This document shows positions 49,596 through 58,196 of a DNA stretch of 64,000 bases, piece after piece (the stretch's first letter is position 1; the number at the start of each line of letters is the position of its first letter). Source of the stretch: Streptomyces soli (GTDB lineage Bacteria > Actinomycetota > Actinomycetes > Streptomycetales > Streptomycetaceae); assembly GCF_003999195.1 (NCBI RefSeq), contig NZ_RJVR01000338.1, positions 22,375 through 86,374 on the forward strand, written 5' to 3'. A program made the position numbers and the translations under genes. Under the pieces are notes generated by a model that saw nothing but the letters and a program-made list of their open reading frames with translations, was not told the DNA's origin and searched no databases.

Positions 49596-50132
49596 TCAGA
49601 CCAGGGCCACCTCAGGCACCCGGGCCGGCTTGCGAGCCGGTGCCGGGGCGGATGCGATGGCGACCGCCGGCCGCAGGACGGTTTTGCGCACGGCAGCGGA
49701 CAGCGGTTCGGCCAGCGACCGGCGCGGGGCGGGAGCCTCGGCGCGCAGCGTGAACCACACCACCTTGCCGCCGTGGGGCACCGCTTCGGTACCCCAGCTG
49801 TCGCTCATCGACACGACCATGGCGAGCCCCCGGCCGCAGGTGGCGAGCGGTTCGAAGTCGCGCACCCTCGGCAGGCGCGGATCGCTGTCGGCGACCGCGA
49901 CGGTCAGCCACCCCGAGATGTAGGTCAGCTCGACCTGACACTTCTTGTCCGGCCGGGCGTGCCGGTGGACATTGGCGAGCAGTTCGGTGATACCCAGCAG
50001 CGTGTTGTCGATGAGCGGTTCGAGCCGCCAGTAACGCAACTGCGCGGCGACGATCCGTCGTACCTGCTGGATCCGGGACGGCAGTGCCTCCAACTCAAGG
50101 GCGCACTGTCGGGTGGTGGCTTCGGTGATCAC
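49596..50132 (-). CDS. Anti-sigma-factor-type ATPase (RsbW/HATPase_c)
   Basis: A 178-residue cytosolic protein with a Bergerat-fold ATPase domain. The N box is LLGITELLANVHRHARPD (Glu and Asn), the G1-like motif VAVADSDPRLP, and the G2 region CGRGLAMVVSMSDSWG. The C-terminal 45 residues are Ala/Pro/Arg-rich. Streptomyces has dozens of these RsbW-like kinases, many of which act on anti-anti-sigma factors; the partner is not encoded here. The N-terminal ALPSRIQQVRRIVAAQLRYW is characteristic. Function is inferred from family only. Confidence 0.88.
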   Translation of the reverse strand: MITEATTRQCALELEALPSRIQQVRRIVAAQLRYWRLEPLIDNTLLGITELLANVHRHARPDKKCQVELTYISGWLTVAVADSDPRLPRVRDFEPLATCGRGLAMVVSMSDSWGTEAVPHGGKVVWFTLRAEAPAPRRSLAEPLSAAVRKTVLRPAVAIASAPAPARKPARVPEVALV

Positions 50133-50312
50133 GGCTGCGACTCCCTCCGCGGTGGGGGCGCTTCCCTGAAATCGGGGACGTCCCCGCCCGCATGGAATGG
50201 GAACACCTTTTTGCGGGATTGCTCAGAGCGACTGCTGCAGTACTCCGTGATGCCTCTCCAGGGTCACCCCGATGGCGGTGAACCGCAACTCACCGAAATT
50301 GATCAGCGACTC

Positions 50313-50621
50313 TCAGTGTTGTACTACCTGCTGCCGGGCCCGGTCCAGGGCTTCCAGGAAGCGCGAGACCGAAGCGGCGCCCTGGCGGCGCAGGGTCAGC
50401 AGGTAGCCGGTGCCGTTGACGGTCGCGAGGGCGCGGCGACGCAAGGAGAAAGGCGTACGGATCGCGTGTACGTCCTCCACCGGGGCGCTGTCGATCTCCC
50501 GCCCCCGGCTGGTCAGCAACACCAGCCTGCCGTCACGGATCAGGACCTGTCCCGCCCGGGTCAGCGAGCTGAGCCGCCGCCCGATTCGTACCCCTGTCGC
50601 ACTGAACTCCGGCTCAGCCAT
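50313..50621 (-). CDS. Small conserved protein of unknown function
   Basis: A 102-residue protein without membrane helices. The centre is a set of short strands (GQVLIRDGRLVLLTSRGREI, then DSAPVEDVHAIRTPF), and the C-terminus is helical (SRFLEALDRARQQVVQH). This resembles a small PH-like or GRAM-like module but cannot be placed with certainty. GGAGGTGG lies upstream of the ATG on the minus strand. It is divergent from the Cds1-like gene. Coding bias and the binding site support a real gene. Confidence 0.65.
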   Translation of the reverse strand: MAEPEFSATGVRIGRRLSSLTRAGQVLIRDGRLVLLTSRGREIDSAPVEDVHAIRTPFSLRRRALATVNGTGYLLTLRRQGAASVSRFLEALDRARQQVVQH

Positions 50622-50698
50622 GGTCCACCCCCACCTCCGTGTCAGACCAGTCTGCCGTGTTCGCGCCGCCTTCCACCAGCCTGCCTATGATCGGGACC

Positions 50699-51823
50699 AT
50701 GCAGCAGACAGACATCGGCGACTGTACGGCGACCATCGATGTGAACCGGGCCGACCCCGGCTACCGCGCCTGGCTCAAGGAAGCGGTCCGCAAGGTTCAG
50801 GCCGACGCCAACCGCTCCGCCGACACGCACCTGCTGCGCTTCCCGCTCCCCGAGGCATGGGGCGTCGACCTCTACCTCAAGGACGAATCGACCCACCCGA
50901 CCGGCAGCCTCAAGCACCGGCTCGCCCGCTCGCTCTTCCTGTACGGCCTCTGCAACGGCTGGGTCCGCCCTGGAAAGCCGGTCATCGAGGCGTCCAGCGG
51001 CTCGACGGCCGTCTCCGAGGCGTACTTCGCGCAGCTCATCGGCGTGCCCTTCATCGCGGTGATGCCGCGCACGACCAGCCCCGAGAAGCAGCGCCTCATC
51101 GAGTTCCAGGGCGGACGCTGCCACCTCGTCGACGACCCGCGCACCGTGTACGACGTCTCCGCCCGCCTCGCCGAGGAGACCGGCGGCCATTACATGGACC
51201 AGTTCACGTACGCCGAGCGGGCCACCGACTGGCGCGGCAACAACAACATCGCCGAGTCGATCTACCAGCAGCTGAGCAAGGAACGGCACCCCTGCCCCGC
51301 CTGGATCGTCGCCACCGCCGGGACGGGCGGCACCTCGGCGACCATCGCCCGCTATGTCCACTACATGCAGCACGACACCCTCGTCTGCGTGCCCGACCCG
51401 GAGAACTCCTGCTTCTTCGAGGGCTGGGTGAGCGGTGACGCCGACGTCTCCTGCGACCGCGGCTCACGTATCGAAGGCATCGGCCGGCCGCGCATGGAGC
51501 CCAGCTTCGTGCCCGGCGCCATCGACCGCATGATGAAGGTGCCCGACGCCGCCTCCATCGCCGCCGTGCGAGCCCTCGACCGGGCGATGGGGCGCAAGGC
51601 GGGGGCCTCGACCGGGACCGGGCTGTGGAGCAGCTTCAAGATCATCGCGGAGATGCTGGAGACCGGGCGGACCGGCAGCATCGTCACGCTCATCTGCGAC
51701 CCCGGCGAGCGCTACCTCGACAAGTACTACTCCGACGTCTGGCTCGCCGGACAGGGCCTGGACATCGCGCCGTACGCGACCGCGATCGACGGCTTCCTCG
51801 CGACCGGGACCTGGCCGGCCTGA
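50699..51823 (+). CDS. PLP-dependent L-cysteine desulfhydrase (Cds1-like)
   Basis: A 374-residue fold-type II PLP enzyme related to cysteine synthases. The PLP lysine is Lys72 in HPTGSLKHRLA, the substrate loop is EASSGSTAVSEAYFAQ, and TAGTGGTSATIARYV binds the PLP phosphate. CDRGSRIEGIGRPRMEPSF distinguishes the group similar to mycobacterial Cds1, which degrades cysteine to H2S, pyruvate and ammonia. ATG 50699 has TATGAT seven bases upstream, so it is likely leaderless; GTG 50639 would be an N-terminal extension of 20 residues and lies before that promoter. Confidence 0.85.
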   Translation: MQQTDIGDCTATIDVNRADPGYRAWLKEAVRKVQADANRSADTHLLRFPLPEAWGVDLYLKDESTHPTGSLKHRLARSLFLYGLCNGWVRPGKPVIEASSGSTAVSEAYFAQLIGVPFIAVMPRTTSPEKQRLIEFQGGRCHLVDDPRTVYDVSARLAEETGGHYMDQFTYAERATDWRGNNNIAESIYQQLSKERHPCPAWIVATAGTGGTSATIARYVHYMQHDTLVCVPDPENSCFFEGWVSGDADVSCDRGSRIEGIGRPRMEPSFVPGAIDRMMKVPDAASIAAVRALDRAMGRKAGASTGTGLWSSFKIIAEMLETGRTGSIVTLICDPGERYLDKYYSDVWLAGQGLDIAPYATAIDGFLATGTWPA

Positions 51824-51943
51824 CCGCCTTTCGGTTCTTTTCCGTGTCTCGTTCCGTGTCTCGTTCCGTTCTGTTACAGCGCGGCTACCTGGAAGCCGCC
51901 GGATCACCACCCTCCGGTCCACGTGCGCTCCTAACGTCCACAC

Positions 51944-53317
51944 ATGACGATGTCCCAGGTCGCGCCTTCGGCAGTCGCACCGGAAGCCGAGCGGCAACAG
52001 CCCGCGGCTGCGCCGCCCCCGGCCCGGGCGCCGAGACCGGCCCGGCGCCATCGGCTCACGCCGCCCGCACGGCTCGCCGTCGAGACCGCTGCCGCCCTGC
52101 TGGCCCTGGCCGCCCTCTGCGTCGGCGCGATCCTGGGCGCGGTGTCCGTACGCGCCGACACGGCCGACCTCCGTGTCGGCGTGGCCCAGCGCGCCTCCGT
52201 CGCCGCCGAACTGCGCTTCGCCCTCGCCGACCTGGACGCCCAGCGCGCCGACCAGCTCGTCCCCGGCCACGCCGCCGCCGACCCCGACGTGCTCGTCGGC
52301 AACCGTCTGCTCGCCCTCATCACCGCCCAGCAGCGCCGCCGCGAGATCAGCGCCCTGCTCCGCGAACTCGGCTCCGACACCTCCCAGGCGGAGCGCGTAC
52401 GCGGCCTCCTCGACGCCCTCGGCCGCTACGACGACGCCTCGGGCCGGGCCGGTTACGCCGACGAGCAGCAGCCCGACCGTGCCGCGGGCCACCCGCCCGC
52501 CGTGGCCGTCGCCCTCTCCGCCGAGGCCGGCGACATCATGCGCACCGACCTGCTGCCGACGGCCGAGGCGTTGACCCGCACCTACAACGCCCAAGCCGTA
52601 CGCCTTGAAGGCACCGCCCACGCCGCTGCCGTGCGCGCCGCGATCACCGTGGGCTGCCTCGGCGTCCTCGCCCTGGTCGTCCTCGTGTGGTGGCAGCGGC
52701 AACTCGGCCGCCGGTACCACCGCGTGGTCAACCTGGCGCTGCTGGTCGCCACTTGTGCCGTCCTCGCGGTCACCCTCACCGGAGTCGTCTCGTTCGTCTC
52801 CGCCGCCACCGACCTGGAAACCGCCGCGAGCCAGGGGCTCCAACCCTGGTCGCGCCTTGCCGAAGCCCGCGCCGTGGCCGCCGATGCCGCCGCCAGCGAG
52901 AGCCGCTGGCTGGTCGACGACAGCGGCTCGGCCGCCCAGCAGCGCGCCCGCTTCGCCGCCCTCACGGGCCGCCTCGACACGCTCCTCGCCCCGGCCGCGT
53001 ACGGCGACGTGCGCGCCCGCTACCAGCACTTCCGCGCCGACGACCGCGAGCTCCAACGCCTGCTGGCCGCAGGCCGTCTCGACTCCGCCGCCGCGCTCCT
53101 CACCAACGTCTCCCGCGGCAACGTCGCCTTCGACTTCTGGGACTTCGCCACTTCCCTCGACCGCTTCGCCGCCCAGCAGGAGTCCGTGGCCCTGGACCAC
53201 ATCTCCGCCGCCCGCTCGGGTCTCGACGCCTGGCCCGCCGTCCCGGCGGCCGCGCTCGGCCTGGCGGCGGCGCTGGTTCTGGCGGGTGTCCGGCCCAGGT
53301 TCGCCGAGTACCGGTGA
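51944..53317 (+). CDS. Four-helix membrane protein of unknown function
   Basis: A 457-residue protein. A Pro/Ala-rich cytosolic start (1-42) leads to helix 1 (about 44-66), an external helical domain (67-220) resembling sensory ligand-binding modules, helices 2 and 3 (about 223-245 and 258-280), a second external helical domain (285-425) and a final helix (429-450). Two similar external domains suggest an internal duplication. No kinase or methyl-accepting domain is present. TAACGT lies six bases before ATG 51944, suggesting a leaderless mRNA. A membrane gene follows after 78 bases. Confidence 0.7.
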   Translation: MTMSQVAPSAVAPEAERQQPAAAPPPARAPRPARRHRLTPPARLAVETAAALLALAALCVGAILGAVSVRADTADLRVGVAQRASVAAELRFALADLDAQRADQLVPGHAAADPDVLVGNRLLALITAQQRRREISALLRELGSDTSQAERVRGLLDALGRYDDASGRAGYADEQQPDRAAGHPPAVAVALSAEAGDIMRTDLLPTAEALTRTYNAQAVRLEGTAHAAAVRAAITVGCLGVLALVVLVWWQRQLGRRYHRVVNLALLVATCAVLAVTLTGVVSFVSAATDLETAASQGLQPWSRLAEARAVAADAAASESRWLVDDSGSAAQQRARFAALTGRLDTLLAPAAYGDVRARYQHFRADDRELQRLLAAGRLDSAAALLTNVSRGNVAFDFWDFATSLDRFAAQQESVALDHISAARSGLDAWPAVPAAALGLAAALVLAGVRPRFAEYR

Positions 53318-53395
53318 GGTTTGTGTGCCTTGTGGGGAACTTGCGTTCCGTGTACAAAGATTTCAATTTCGATCACTTTCCCTGAGAGACCGGCC

Positions 53396-54598
53396 ATGAC
53401 CACGACGCCCCCGCCCTCGGACGATCAGCCGTCCATACCCGACGATGTCTGGGACCAGTTCGTCCGCGACACCGAGTCCGACATCCGTGCCTCCGCCCCC
53501 AAGGAGCCCTCCGCACGGGCCCGCATGGTCACCGAACGGCTGAGGCAGCAGGACGCGCAGGAAGCGCGAGAGGCCAAAGGGCGTAAGGCCAAACAGGCCA
53601 AGCAGGCCAAGTCCGCAGCTGAGCCCCCAGGCTGGCGCACGGGGCCCGCCTGGCAGGAGGCGGACGACCGCGCCGCCCGTAAGCGCCGCCGGCTCGGTCT
53701 CCTCGGCGTGCTGCTGACGGTCGGGTTGCTCGTGATCGTCCTCAACCCGTCCCGCGCGCTGTCCCTGCTGCCCGGCCGCTCCAGTACCTCGTCCGAGGGC
53801 GGGACCGCCACTCTTCCCCCGGAGACGGCGCAGCCCAGCACCGCCCCCTCCGAGGAGGCGTTCCCCGACACCCCGACCCTCAAGGAGCCCTTCCTCGGTT
53901 CCCCGGCGGTGCAGTACGCCGACGGCGCTGCCGGCATCGAGCTGCCGAAGGCCAAACCGGTCGGCCAAATGACGCTGGACCAGGTCGACTTCGCGCTGCG
54001 CAAGACCAAGGAGTTCCTGGTCGACTCCAACCTGAACCCCGCCACCCTCCGGGGCGCCCGGCCCGAGACCGCCCTCAGCCTCATCGACCCCCGTCAGGCC
54101 GACTGGCTTCGCGGCGTCGACGCCGCCTTCAAGAAGCCCGGTAAGAAGCAGGACCCCCTCTGGTACGCCACCCGCTACAACCCCACCGAACTCAAGCTCG
54201 TCGGCGACATCGTCAAGACCCGCGGCCGCATGACCTTCAAGGAAGGCAAATACGGCTCCGTCGCCGTCCACGCCGACTACACGTTCGTCTATCCCTTCAC
54301 CAAGGCCGCCGCGGGCTCCACCGAGGTCTCTCGCACCATCGTCCGCCGCGTCCTCGACGTCGAGGTGATCGACCCCGTCCGCTACAAGGTCACCGCGGGC
54401 AAGCTGACGATGGTCTCCTACAACCAGGACACCGGTAACACCGCCTGCGACGTCTACGACGGCTATCTGCACCCCGCCTTCGCGTCCGACGCCGCCACTG
54501 GCTCGCCCGCGACCGGCCCGACCACGGACCCGTACGACCGCAGCAAGGACATAACGACCCAGAGCGACGGGAAGTGCGGGACGGTCTCCCGGAGTTGA
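53396..54598 (+). CDS. Single-pass membrane protein of unknown function
   Basis: A 400-residue protein. Residues 1-95 are acidic then strongly basic (KGRKAKQAKQAKSAAE), followed by a membrane helix (about 99-118, LGLLGVLLTVGLLVIVLNPS) and an external region of about 280 residues with no recognised domain. Two segments, LDQVDFALRKTKEFLVDSNL and VAVHADYTFVYPFTKAA, look well conserved in type. CTGAGAGACCGG precedes ATG 53396. It lies downstream of the four-helix protein and may be its partner. A broken SRPBCC gene converges at its 3' end. Confidence 0.7.
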   Translation: MTTTPPPSDDQPSIPDDVWDQFVRDTESDIRASAPKEPSARARMVTERLRQQDAQEAREAKGRKAKQAKQAKSAAEPPGWRTGPAWQEADDRAARKRRRLGLLGVLLTVGLLVIVLNPSRALSLLPGRSSTSSEGGTATLPPETAQPSTAPSEEAFPDTPTLKEPFLGSPAVQYADGAAGIELPKAKPVGQMTLDQVDFALRKTKEFLVDSNLNPATLRGARPETALSLIDPRQADWLRGVDAAFKKPGKKQDPLWYATRYNPTELKLVGDIVKTRGRMTFKEGKYGSVAVHADYTFVYPFTKAAAGSTEVSRTIVRRVLDVEVIDPVRYKVTAGKLTMVSYNQDTGNTACDVYDGYLHPAFASDAATGSPATGPTTDPYDRSKDITTQSDGKCGTVSRS

Positions 54599-54599
54599 G

Positions 54600-54745
54600 T
54601 CACCGCGAGCCGGCCAGCCACCGGTCCAGCCGGCGGGCCGCCGTGCGGAAGGTGTGTCCCACGCCGGGGCGCGCCAGGCGCAGGGCGGTCCGGAAGGCGG
54701 GGGAGCCGTCGGCGGCGAAGGTCCACTGGAGGCGGGTGCCGGAGG
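54600..54745 (-). pseudogene. SRPBCC-type C-terminal remnant
   Basis: On the minus strand SSGTRLQWTFAADGSPAFRT then ALRLARPGVGHTFRTAARRL and DRWLAGSR end at 54600. This is the C-terminal helix and last strands of a polyketide-cyclase-like (SRPBCC) protein. Just upstream, another frame reads DATNAPGLRALLEEWALSSA, which may be an unrelated coding scrap. No start or N-terminal strands are found. It is a small remnant in the 286-base gap before the DeoR gene. Confidence 0.5.
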
Positions 54746-54884
54746 AGGGCGGAGGAGAGGGCCCACTCCTCCAGGAGGGCTCGCAGGCCGGGGGCGTTGG
54801 TGGCGTCGGCGAGCGGACGAAGTCCGGGCTGACCGGGAGCGCGGGGCGAAGTGGGCGGCCATGCCCACAAACCGTACCTGACGG

Positions 54885-55709
54885 CTAGTCAGATGTGGTG
54901 GTCTCGCCGGCGACGATGAGCTCCGAGAGGTGCTCGGCGATCTCCGCCCGCAGCACCTCGGGAATGCCGGCGTCCGTGACGAGGGTGTCGACGTCCTCCA
55001 GAGCGGCGAAGGAACTCAGGCCCACCGTGCCCCACTTGGTGTGGTCGGCGATGACGATGACACGGCGCGCGGAGCGGACGAACTGGCGGTTGGTCTCCGC
55101 CTCGGCGAGATTCGGGGTCGACAGACCCGCCTCGACCGAGATGCCGTGGACGCCCAGGAAGAGCAGGTCGAAGTGGAGGGAGCCGATCGCGCGGTCCGCG
55201 ACCGGGCCGACCAGGGAGTCCGACGGAGTGCGTACGCCGCCGGTCAGGACGACCGTGGCGGCGCCCTCCCGCGCTCCCGGGCGGCGCGAGGCGGTGTGGA
55301 AGACGTCGGCGACCCGGACCGAGTTGGTGACGACGGTCAGATCGGGGACGTCCAGCAGCCGGTGCGCCAGGGCGTAGGTGGTCGTGCCGCCTGAGAGGGC
55401 GATGGCGCTGCCGGGCGTGACCAGCCGGGCCGCGGCGCGCGCGATGGCCTCTTTGGCGCCGAGTTCGAGGCTGGACTTCACCTCGAAGCCGGGCTCGTGG
55501 CTGCTGGCCTCGACGACGGGGACGGCGCCGCCGTGCACCTTCTCGACGACGCCCTGACGTGCCAGGGCGTCCAGGTCGCGGCGGACGGTCATGTCCGAGA
55601 CGCTGAGCTTGCGGGTCAGCTCGTTGACACGGACACCGCCGCGCCGCCGGACCTCGTCCAGGATCAGCGCGCGGCGCTGCTCCGCGAGCAGGTTCTGGTT
55701 GTCGCTCAC
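54885..55709 (-). CDS. DeoR-family transcriptional regulator
   Basis: A 274-residue regulator. The DeoR helix-turn-helix is RRALILDEVRRRGGVRVNEL then TRKLSVSDMTVRRDLDAL, and the sugar-phosphate-sensing domain has IALSGGTTTYALAHRL, VVLTGGVRTPSDSLVG and VIVIADHTKWG. These proteins usually repress sugar or nucleoside use and sense a phosphorylated intermediate. No target operon is adjacent. GTG 55709 starts at VSDNQNLLAEQRR; the much longer frame upstream to 55880 overlaps the divergent gene's promoter region and is rejected. Confidence 0.92.
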   Translation of the reverse strand: MSDNQNLLAEQRRALILDEVRRRGGVRVNELTRKLSVSDMTVRRDLDALARQGVVEKVHGGAVPVVEASSHEPGFEVKSSLELGAKEAIARAAARLVTPGSAIALSGGTTTYALAHRLLDVPDLTVVTNSVRVADVFHTASRRPGAREGAATVVLTGGVRTPSDSLVGPVADRAIGSLHFDLLFLGVHGISVEAGLSTPNLAEAETNRQFVRSARRVIVIADHTKWGTVGLSSFAALEDVDTLVTDAGIPEVLRAEIAEHLSELIVAGETTTSD

Positions 55710-55928
55710 CCGAGGTCCCGTCCCATCCGCTGGTCGTCTGATGCGCTGTCGGCTGCCGAGCCGCTGCCATCCTTCCATGGCCGGGCGGCCCCGGCGGAGG
55801 CCGGGGGCGCCCGGTATGGTCTGTCCCACATGCCACGGGGGCATCACGATTCTGTGCGCCTTCTGCAAGGGGGCGATCACACCGCGCTACGGATGGGAAT
55901 GCTGACCGTACGGGGGAAGGCGGTCGGG

Positions 55929-58196
55929 ATGCGGTCGGACACCAACACGGACACCGGTACGGGCACGGCACCCGGCGGAAGCGAGCCGCTCGCGCTGGAG
56001 CTGCTCGTCCACGGCGTCGGCGGCACCACCCCGCAGGCCATGCTGAACGACCCCCGGATCACCCGGGTCTCCGGGGACGACACGGCGGGTATCTACCGCC
56101 GCACCGAGGACGCGGACGCGGAACGCCGCCCGGCCGCCTACCGGGGCAAGCCGGTGCCGGACGCCTACTCCTGGTGCAATCTCACCTCCGGCGACGGCAG
56201 CCGGGCGCTGTGGCTGCTTCTGCTGCCCTTCATGGTGGCCAACCTCGCCCACTGGATGCGGCCTCCGTCCAACAGCGCCGGGCTCCGGCGGACGTACGAG
56301 ATGCTGCTGCGGCTGGTGTCGCTCAGCCTCACGGTGCTGCTGGTCGCCGGGGCGTGCGAGGTCGCGATGGATCTGGTGGCCTGGCAGTGCGCCGGGGTGC
56401 CGGTGTGCGCGAGCAGCAAGAGCTGGCTGGGCTTCCTGCCGGCGGGCGAGCCCGGGCTGCGGCTGGTGATCGGGGCGGTCGTGCCGGTGGGACTGACCGG
56501 GCTGCTGTGGTGGCTTTCGCGGCGCACCTGGTACGCGTACGAGTCCCAGAAACCGCTCCCCACCGGCGCGCCGGAGCCGCGGCAAGTCGACCCGGCCTCG
56601 CCGCTGGCGCTGCCCGGCTTCTGGTACGGCCGGCGGCTGGTCGCCCGGCTGCGGGCCGCCCACACCGCCGCCGGGCTGCTGACGGTGGCGGCCGCGCTGC
56701 TCGTGCCGCCGCTGCGCCGCGACACACAGGCCGCCGTGGGCTGGACGCTGGCCGGGGCGGTGATCGCGGTCGCGCTGGTCACGGTCGCGGTGGCGGCGGT
56801 CGCAGGCCGCAGTGAGAGCCATATCGACGAGGTGATCGACCACCTGCCGTCCCGCCTGCTGTACATCGGCTCGCAGGCGGTGCTGGTCGCCTCGGCAGCG
56901 TACGCCGGATGGCACCGCACCGGCTGGCACTCCAGCGGGCGGCTCCCGGCGGCGGCGGCTTTCGGCGGGCTGACGCTGCTCCAGGGGGTGCTGCTCCTCG
57001 GGCTCGCCGTGACCGCCTGGCTGATGTGCGCGCCCGAGAAGGGCACCGCCCTGCGCGGGCTCGGCGGACCGGCGGTGGCATTGCTGGCCTGCGCCCTGGC
57101 CGGAGTGCTGACCGGCGGGGTGGCGCAGCGGGTGGCGGACTGGCTCGACAAGGGGGCGACGCCGGGGATGCAGGGGAGCCCCATCGCTGGGCCGCCGGTG
57201 CTGCTGTCGTGGCAGGCGTCGATCATTCCGGTGCTGATCGTCGTGGTGGCCCTGGTGGCGGCCGTGGAGGCCCGGCGGCTGTGGCGGGTGACCCGGGACC
57301 TGACGCCCGAGATCGAGGCGGACTACCCGGGCGAGCCCCACGACAGCGCCCGCACCCGGCAGATCGCCCGGGCACGGGCCATGGCGGGCCTCACCGACCG
57401 TACGCCGCTCCTGGTCGGGGTGATCGCGGCCATGTCCTTCGTGCTCGGCGCCGCCACCCTCGCCGGCGCGTGGGTGAGCGACGCGGTGCCGGGCCAAGCC
57501 ACCCTGACCTGGCCATGGATCTGCCACCCGCTCGCCGAGTCGGCGCAGGCCGTCGGCTCCTGGCTGGTCGGCGCGGGCGTGGTCGCCCTGGTCACCCTGG
57601 GCCGCCGCGCCTACCGGGACGCCGGGGCACGCCGCACCATCGGCATCCTCTGGGACGTCGGCACCTTCTGGCCGCGCGCGGCCCACCCCTTCGCGCCGCC
57701 CTGCTACGCCGAGCGGGCGGTGCCCGACCTGACCTGGCGGATGACCACCTGGACCGAGACCTACGCTGGCCGCATCATCCTCTCCGGGCACTCCCAGGGC
57801 AGCGTCCTCGCCGCCGCGGCCGCCTGGCAGCTCGACCCGCGGACCCGGGGCCGGGTCGCCCTGCTGACCTACGGCTCGCCGCTGCACCGGCTCTACGGCC
57901 GCTGGTTCCCGGTGTACTTCGGCCGCGAGGCCCTGGACTCGCTCCACGACGACCTGCACGCCTGGCGGAACCTGTGGCGGCGTACGGATCCGATAGGCGG
58001 CCCGGTCGGCGTACGCGACGTCGACAGGGAACCGCTCCTCGACCCGGCGGCGTACGGCCGGGACGTCGACCACCCGCTGCCGACCCCGCTCCTGGCGCAC
58101 TCCGACTACCAGGTCGACCCGGCCTTCGCCGCCGAACGCACCATGCTGCTCGTGCGGTTGCCGATTCAGGACAGCGCCGGGATGTCCTCCGGGTAG
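55929..58196 (+). CDS. Alpha/beta-hydrolase-like membrane protein with a multi-helix insertion
   Basis: A 755-residue protein. Near the N-terminus LELLVHGVGGT (His28) looks like the oxyanion-hole strand of a lipase. Residues 90-560 hold about nine or ten membrane helices. The C-terminus returns to a lipase fold: RIILSGHSQGSVLAAAAAWQ with Ser622, then a possible acid Asp687 in RRTDPIGG and His724 in LLAHSDYQ. The first strand thus seems separated from the rest of the catalytic fold by the membrane block. Function is unknown. GGGGGAAGG supports ATG 55929; ATG 55893 is also in frame. It overlaps the beta-helix/AAA+ gene convergently by 31 bases. Confidence 0.75.
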   Translation: MRSDTNTDTGTGTAPGGSEPLALELLVHGVGGTTPQAMLNDPRITRVSGDDTAGIYRRTEDADAERRPAAYRGKPVPDAYSWCNLTSGDGSRALWLLLLPFMVANLAHWMRPPSNSAGLRRTYEMLLRLVSLSLTVLLVAGACEVAMDLVAWQCAGVPVCASSKSWLGFLPAGEPGLRLVIGAVVPVGLTGLLWWLSRRTWYAYESQKPLPTGAPEPRQVDPASPLALPGFWYGRRLVARLRAAHTAAGLLTVAAALLVPPLRRDTQAAVGWTLAGAVIAVALVTVAVAAVAGRSESHIDEVIDHLPSRLLYIGSQAVLVASAAYAGWHRTGWHSSGRLPAAAAFGGLTLLQGVLLLGLAVTAWLMCAPEKGTALRGLGGPAVALLACALAGVLTGGVAQRVADWLDKGATPGMQGSPIAGPPVLLSWQASIIPVLIVVVALVAAVEARRLWRVTRDLTPEIEADYPGEPHDSARTRQIARARAMAGLTDRTPLLVGVIAAMSFVLGAATLAGAWVSDAVPGQATLTWPWICHPLAESAQAVGSWLVGAGVVALVTLGRRAYRDAGARRTIGILWDVGTFWPRAAHPFAPPCYAERAVPDLTWRMTTWTETYAGRIILSGHSQGSVLAAAAAWQLDPRTRGRVALLTYGSPLHRLYGRWFPVYFGREALDSLHDDLHAWRNLWRRTDPIGGPVGVRDVDREPLLDPAAYGRDVDHPLPTPLLAHSDYQVDPAFAAERTMLLVRLPIQDSAGMSSG

